64,000 bases of DNA. Source: Begonia masoniana. Lineage: Eukaryota > Streptophyta > Magnoliopsida > Cucurbitales > Begoniaceae. The notes under the pieces were generated by a model. It was not told the DNA's origin. It saw only the letters and a program-made list of their open reading frames with translations, and did not search any database. The position numbers and the translations under genes are program-made. Where the stretch lies: assembly GCA_022432975.1 (NCBI GenBank), contig CM039505.1, positions 49,373,897 through 49,437,896 on the forward strand, in the 5' to 3' direction. Positions 59,700-64,000 of the stretch are shown in pieces; within the stretch, counting starts at the first letter, position 1, and every line of letters starts with the position of its first letter.

Positions 59700-62197
59700 A
59701 TATAGATTATACAAATATTGCCGTGGGAAATTACAGTTTCACCCTTGAGTTATTTCTATACTACATGTTAAAAGCTTAGAGTAGCCATATGATATTTTGT
59801 TTAAAGGGTAACTTTGAAGGTACCCTCTCTTTGAAAACCCTAGTGTTTAATCTTGTTCACCTAAAATTCTTGAGTGGTGATTGTAAAATATCTTGGAATT
59901 ATCGTGATTTCTATAGAAAAACTTCTAAAGATTCAATACACTCGAGATCATTCTCGAATAGTTTAAAATATCCCGTTACATAATGTATAAATAGGACGCT
60001 AGAAATTTTTTTTATGTCAGTGACACGTAAAATTATGCTCCAATGGAGTAGTTATCACTTGATTAATCAGATATGATGGTAATTTTTTTCATTATAAACA
60101 TACTCTTAATTGTGTTTATTGAATGTGATACAATGTTAAGGTATATAGTGACACCCGATGTTATATGTGGGATGATTTTTCTTTTTCTTTTTAACTAATG
60201 ACGATAATTGGCTATCGTGTTAGTTCTTATTCTCAGACGATGTCATACGTTGATCATGTGCATGTTACAATTAGTATTTGGATTTTATTTTTGCATCACA
60301 CTTCACATACAAAATTAAGGTTTGATTTTTAGAAGCTGGATCTGGTAGGGATGGCAAAATAATGCAAATTCTAGCTGACATAGTTCCTGGCAGCTCTCAT
60401 TTTAAGTGTCTTGTCTTTGTTCAACAGCTGTTTTTTGATGTTCCCTGTCAATTGTCATGTTTTGTCTGTCTGTCACTGCCAAAGACAAGAACACAATACA
60501 ACTTTTCTATGTGTACGTTGCCCCCATGATCATCTTTCATTCTTATCAAATGAATTTCACTAGTATGATTACTTGGCCTGAAATGATTAAAGACTAATAC
60601 CCATTTTCTTAGTTTGCAATAAATGCATTGAATTCCAGGTTATCTGGTAACACAGCGGCTGCTTCTGTATTTTTAAATTAATTTAGGGTTAACAATGTCA
60701 AAGGAAAGCAACGTGTAATCAATGTTCACCAATTAATTCACTTTTATAACTCAATAATTTCAGTTTATCTTAACTTTTGTCGAGCCTAGGCAAAGAGTAC
60801 ATCAGTCCTTTTACCTTTATTTTCTAGGCTTTCATTTTATTACTACACAAACACAATGATCAGGTGCGGTTAGATGAGCTTGAAGAAAATTAGCAGCCAA
60901 AATTGTGGCTAAGCTCTTTTTATATAACTTCTTCTTTGAACATTAGAATTAGAGATACAAATTTGTAAATATGTGTGTAACACTTCAAGTTTTACTGAGT
61001 AGTATAATACTGTTTGTTTTGGGCCGAGAACTACACAATTTTTCTTTAGTTTTATTTAAAAGACATTGTACTAGTTGAAGATAGAATGTTAGATATATAA
61101 AGTACCTCAACGCCATAAATTTTTAATGTGAGATTGTAGTGACATCACTTGTTATTGAGTCTAAAATAACCTCATAAGTATGAGCCACGACATTATGTTA
61201 CTCTTTGCTCTTGATAAGTAATATTATTGAAAACTCTAACAATTTAGGTATGGAAAAAAGGGGAATTGAGTAGAAGGAACCCAAATGTGATAGATGACTA
61301 TGTGAGGGCAAGAGCTCCAAGGGCAGGTAAAGCTATACAATCCTGCGTTGTTTGAAAAATGTGGAGGACAATAGTTCATAAGTAAGTTCTCATTTCCAAT
61401 TACTACAGAGTCTTTTTAAGTGGGATTCATGAATAAAATTGTGCGTATTTATATAAAGCAGACAATATTGTATTATTTGATTAAGATCAAAACGTCATGG
61501 AGAAGTAGGTAGAACGTTATTCTTATAAATTCGTGTATTATTTCTTGTTAGTGAAAAGTAGGAAAAAGAAGCGGATTCGATTGGACCGGAGGAAAGAGGG
61601 ACTATGTACTAGAACATGATTGCTAAGTATTAGGTATGATCATTTTGTTTTTATACTTATCAATTAAACCTACAATACATTAAAATAAGCCTCTCATTTG
61701 CCACTTTAAAGCACTATAAATTTTGTATGAACTTCTCTAAATTAGGCTTCGCTACTTTGTCAAAAAAGTTATAACTATATAATTATGTATATAGATAACA
61801 AATATATAGAAAGAGAGGAAGAAAGAGTGGAGTCTTATCCCCTTTAGTACGATATTGTATACTATGTGTCAAAAACTACATAGTTTTGTCTTTGAGTTTT
61901 ACATCAAAAACTTGTTGTCCAGTCTGAGCTGCACAATAAAAATTATTTTTTTCACACTACCATAATATTATCCTTTTCGACAACCTGGTCTGAGGCATGC
62001 ACGTCCATTGTAATTTCATTTTTGGGGTTCCCAAAAGTACATTATACTTGATTGAAGAAGAATTTTACATACAAACTACTCATTTTCATTTTCATCTTCA
62101 TCAAGCGCTCTTTGCCATTGTCTAACTCTTTTGGTCTTTGTTGAACTCATAATTATAATTTTTTAGACTATCTTCGCCTTCACACGACAGATTGCCC

Positions 62198-62228
<31 letters not shown>

Positions 62229-62993
62229 CTAATCAAGGAAATGACTAACTATTTGGTGTCATGGTAATACATCCCACCATTCATTCTTCTATTTTACTCA
62301 TCCATAGAATTTAGCAAAGAATAACAAATTATTAAATGTTTACCTCTCAATACTAAAGGTCAGGTTGCATGGGAAACCGGCAACAAATGGTGGGAATGGT
62401 AAAGAAACAATATGAGAATTATAGAATTAGTTTGTGTGCAAGTGTGGACTCGAACAAAACAAGGTCTAGGGTTTCGGCGGCATGTGGATGTCAATGTGTA
62501 CTTGTGGAAATTTGATTCATATAACTAAAAACATTATATTAATTAAATAAGAAAAAAATTATTTAAAATCAAGAAAAATAATTAAAAACTCTAACAAAGT
62601 ATAATTAACCATGTTGATTAGTGAAATTATGGATACAAAAAATAAATATCAAGAACATCACTTGACTTGAATCGCGATTATTGTCCAGTTGTATAATTGA
62701 TAAGTTTGACATATTACCATACGATTATAGATCTAAATTTTCGATATTACATAAAAAATGGGATAAATTTTGTGACTGATTTAATTTTTTTTTTCACTCT
62801 CTTCTATGTTTGAGTTTTCTACTATAATATTGGGTACACGCGCTACTTCTCATACAATTCGAGAAATCTTACTACTCTTGTCTGAATTTTTTTATAGCGT
62901 AAGATTGGTCCGGACGGAAGTGATCAAAGGTGATGATTGCATTAGTTTATGAATAAATTACTATTCATTTTCCAAATATACTAAAATAATTAA
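59700..62993. other. Intergenic, WOX upstream region
   Basis: No gene, RNA gene or complete mobile element recognised. A (GA)13 microsatellite lies at 62199-62224. Confidence 0.55.
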
Positions 62994-63243
62994 GGGTAAT
63001 TATCGATTTAAACTCTGTACTGTACACTTTTTTTTTCAATTCGACCCATATACTAAAAAAACGGGCAATGGATGAATCCAAAATCGTTTGGTAATTTTTT
63101 AAATGAGGGTTTAATGAAATTGTTGATAGAAGGTCAAAATTGATAACAGAATCAAAGTACAGGGTTCGGTTTGCCGATTTTTTTAGTATAGGGGACGAAT
63201 TAAAAAAAAATGTATAGTACAGGATTCAAATCGATAATTACTC
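62994..63243. mobile_element. 250-bp MITE, Mutator type
   Basis: Inverted ends GGGTAATTATCGATTTAAAC and (reverse complement) GAGTAATTATCGATTTGAAT extend about 30 bp. Perfect 9-bp duplications AATAATTAA flank it (62985-62993 and 63244-63252). It belongs to the same family as 38951-39324 and the half-copies at 8605-8947. Confidence 0.9.
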
Positions 63244-63252
63244 AATAATTAA

Positions 63253-64000
63253 AATAAGTAGTAGACAATCCATAATGGAACTAGAAATGTCAACCTTAGC
63301 AGCTAATCTTTTTTTTTTTTTTTTTTGTGTTTTTAAATATAAATAAATTCACCAAAAATACATAGCAAGAGATTACTTATATGACTAACTCTGTATTATT
63401 TTAGTCAATGTATATGAATATATTGACAGCATTACCTAAGGAGAGTTGAATAATGTCACGTCATGTAAGAAATGTAGAAGAATTTAATAAATAAATAGAT
63501 TTATTTCCTTGAACTAATAAACATTTTTTTGAAGTAATAATACCAAGGAACTAATCTATCCCGACTTTGGTCTAAAATGATAAATATTTTTTTTTTGTTG
63601 AATCGTCACGAAATATAGCATGTTCATCATTTAATGGGTATCGTTACGATTACTTTTTAATTTTACTTTTTAATTCTTAACCTTTGACTTGTCATTCATT
63701 AATTAGTACAATCAATCTGATAGATTATAAATAAATAATTATTAATTATACAAATTAATAAGTGCGAAGAAGTTAAAAAATAATAATAGAGGGTAAACAT
63801 AATATTAATCTTATTTATCGAGAAAATAATGATAATTATTGTGACGCATATGGGTAGAGAGACTAAGTATAAGGTGAAAATATTATTAGAAATATTCACA
63901 AGGAACAATCAAAATAAATAAATAAATAAAAATATAAAAAATTAAGAACTCAGTGCATGTGCCTCCAAGAACATATACAGAAGCTGGTCGGTTTCTCTTG
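63253..64000. other. AT-rich intergenic sequence
   Basis: Poly-T tracts and AT-rich sequence to the right edge; no gene recognised. Confidence 0.6.

Noticed and set aside
1..64000. A novel defence or biosynthetic gene cluster
   Set aside because: The host genes belong to unrelated, mostly known families, and the rest is transposon-derived or intergenic.

Overview
This window is plant nuclear DNA, almost certainly from a eudicot. Genes carry short GT-AG introns in an AT-rich background with many nested transposons. There are WOX, Dof and R2R3-MYB factors, a plant SGT1 and an isoprenylated heavy-metal-type protein. Some retroelement types recall cucurbits, but the sequence alone does not prove the family. 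A run of exactly 100 N at 27993-28092 marks a scaffold gap.

Layout. 1-8577 is an old hAT transposon whose transposase is split by a nested stack: a 3.0 kb solo LTR that itself holds a complete miniature retrotransposon (TRIM), then a Mutator-like element (MULE) and a second 2.8 kb solo LTR. 10543-12250 holds a CDF-type Dof gene and a decayed tandem copy of its first exon. 14280-25470 is a Ty3-gypsy nest: one element with two LTRs, itself hit by two further LTR insertions, beside the remains of a second gypsy element. 26093-27388 is a non-autonomous hAT that carries a piece of a MYB gene. 28093-29836 is a MYB26-like gene, frameshifted and running into the gap.

36360-43462 is the gene-dense core: a HIPP-type protein, DDA1 (minus strand), SGT1 (plus strand) and a LURP-one-related gene (minus strand). 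DDA1 and SGT1 diverge from a shared region that holds a MITE; SGT1 and the LURP-one gene converge. 44340-49000 holds decayed copia pieces and a plastid rpoC2 fragment. 50913-52426 is a 5'-truncated AAE3-type acyl-CoA synthetase with many frameshifts, next to a SIRE-type copia gag region. 57955-59632 is a WOX11/12-like gene with a one-base frameshift in the homeodomain. 59700-64000 has only a MITE and simple repeats.

The host genes do not form a pathway. SGT1 (immune receptor chaperoning, SCF) and DDA1 (CUL4-DDB1 ligases) both touch ubiquitin ligases, but their adjacency is probably chance. I found no convincing new multi-gene system. The strongest observations are transposons whose boundaries are supported by target-site duplications, gene fragments carried or duplicated, and frameshifts in the MYB, AAE3 and WOX genes that look like either assembly errors or recent gene loss.
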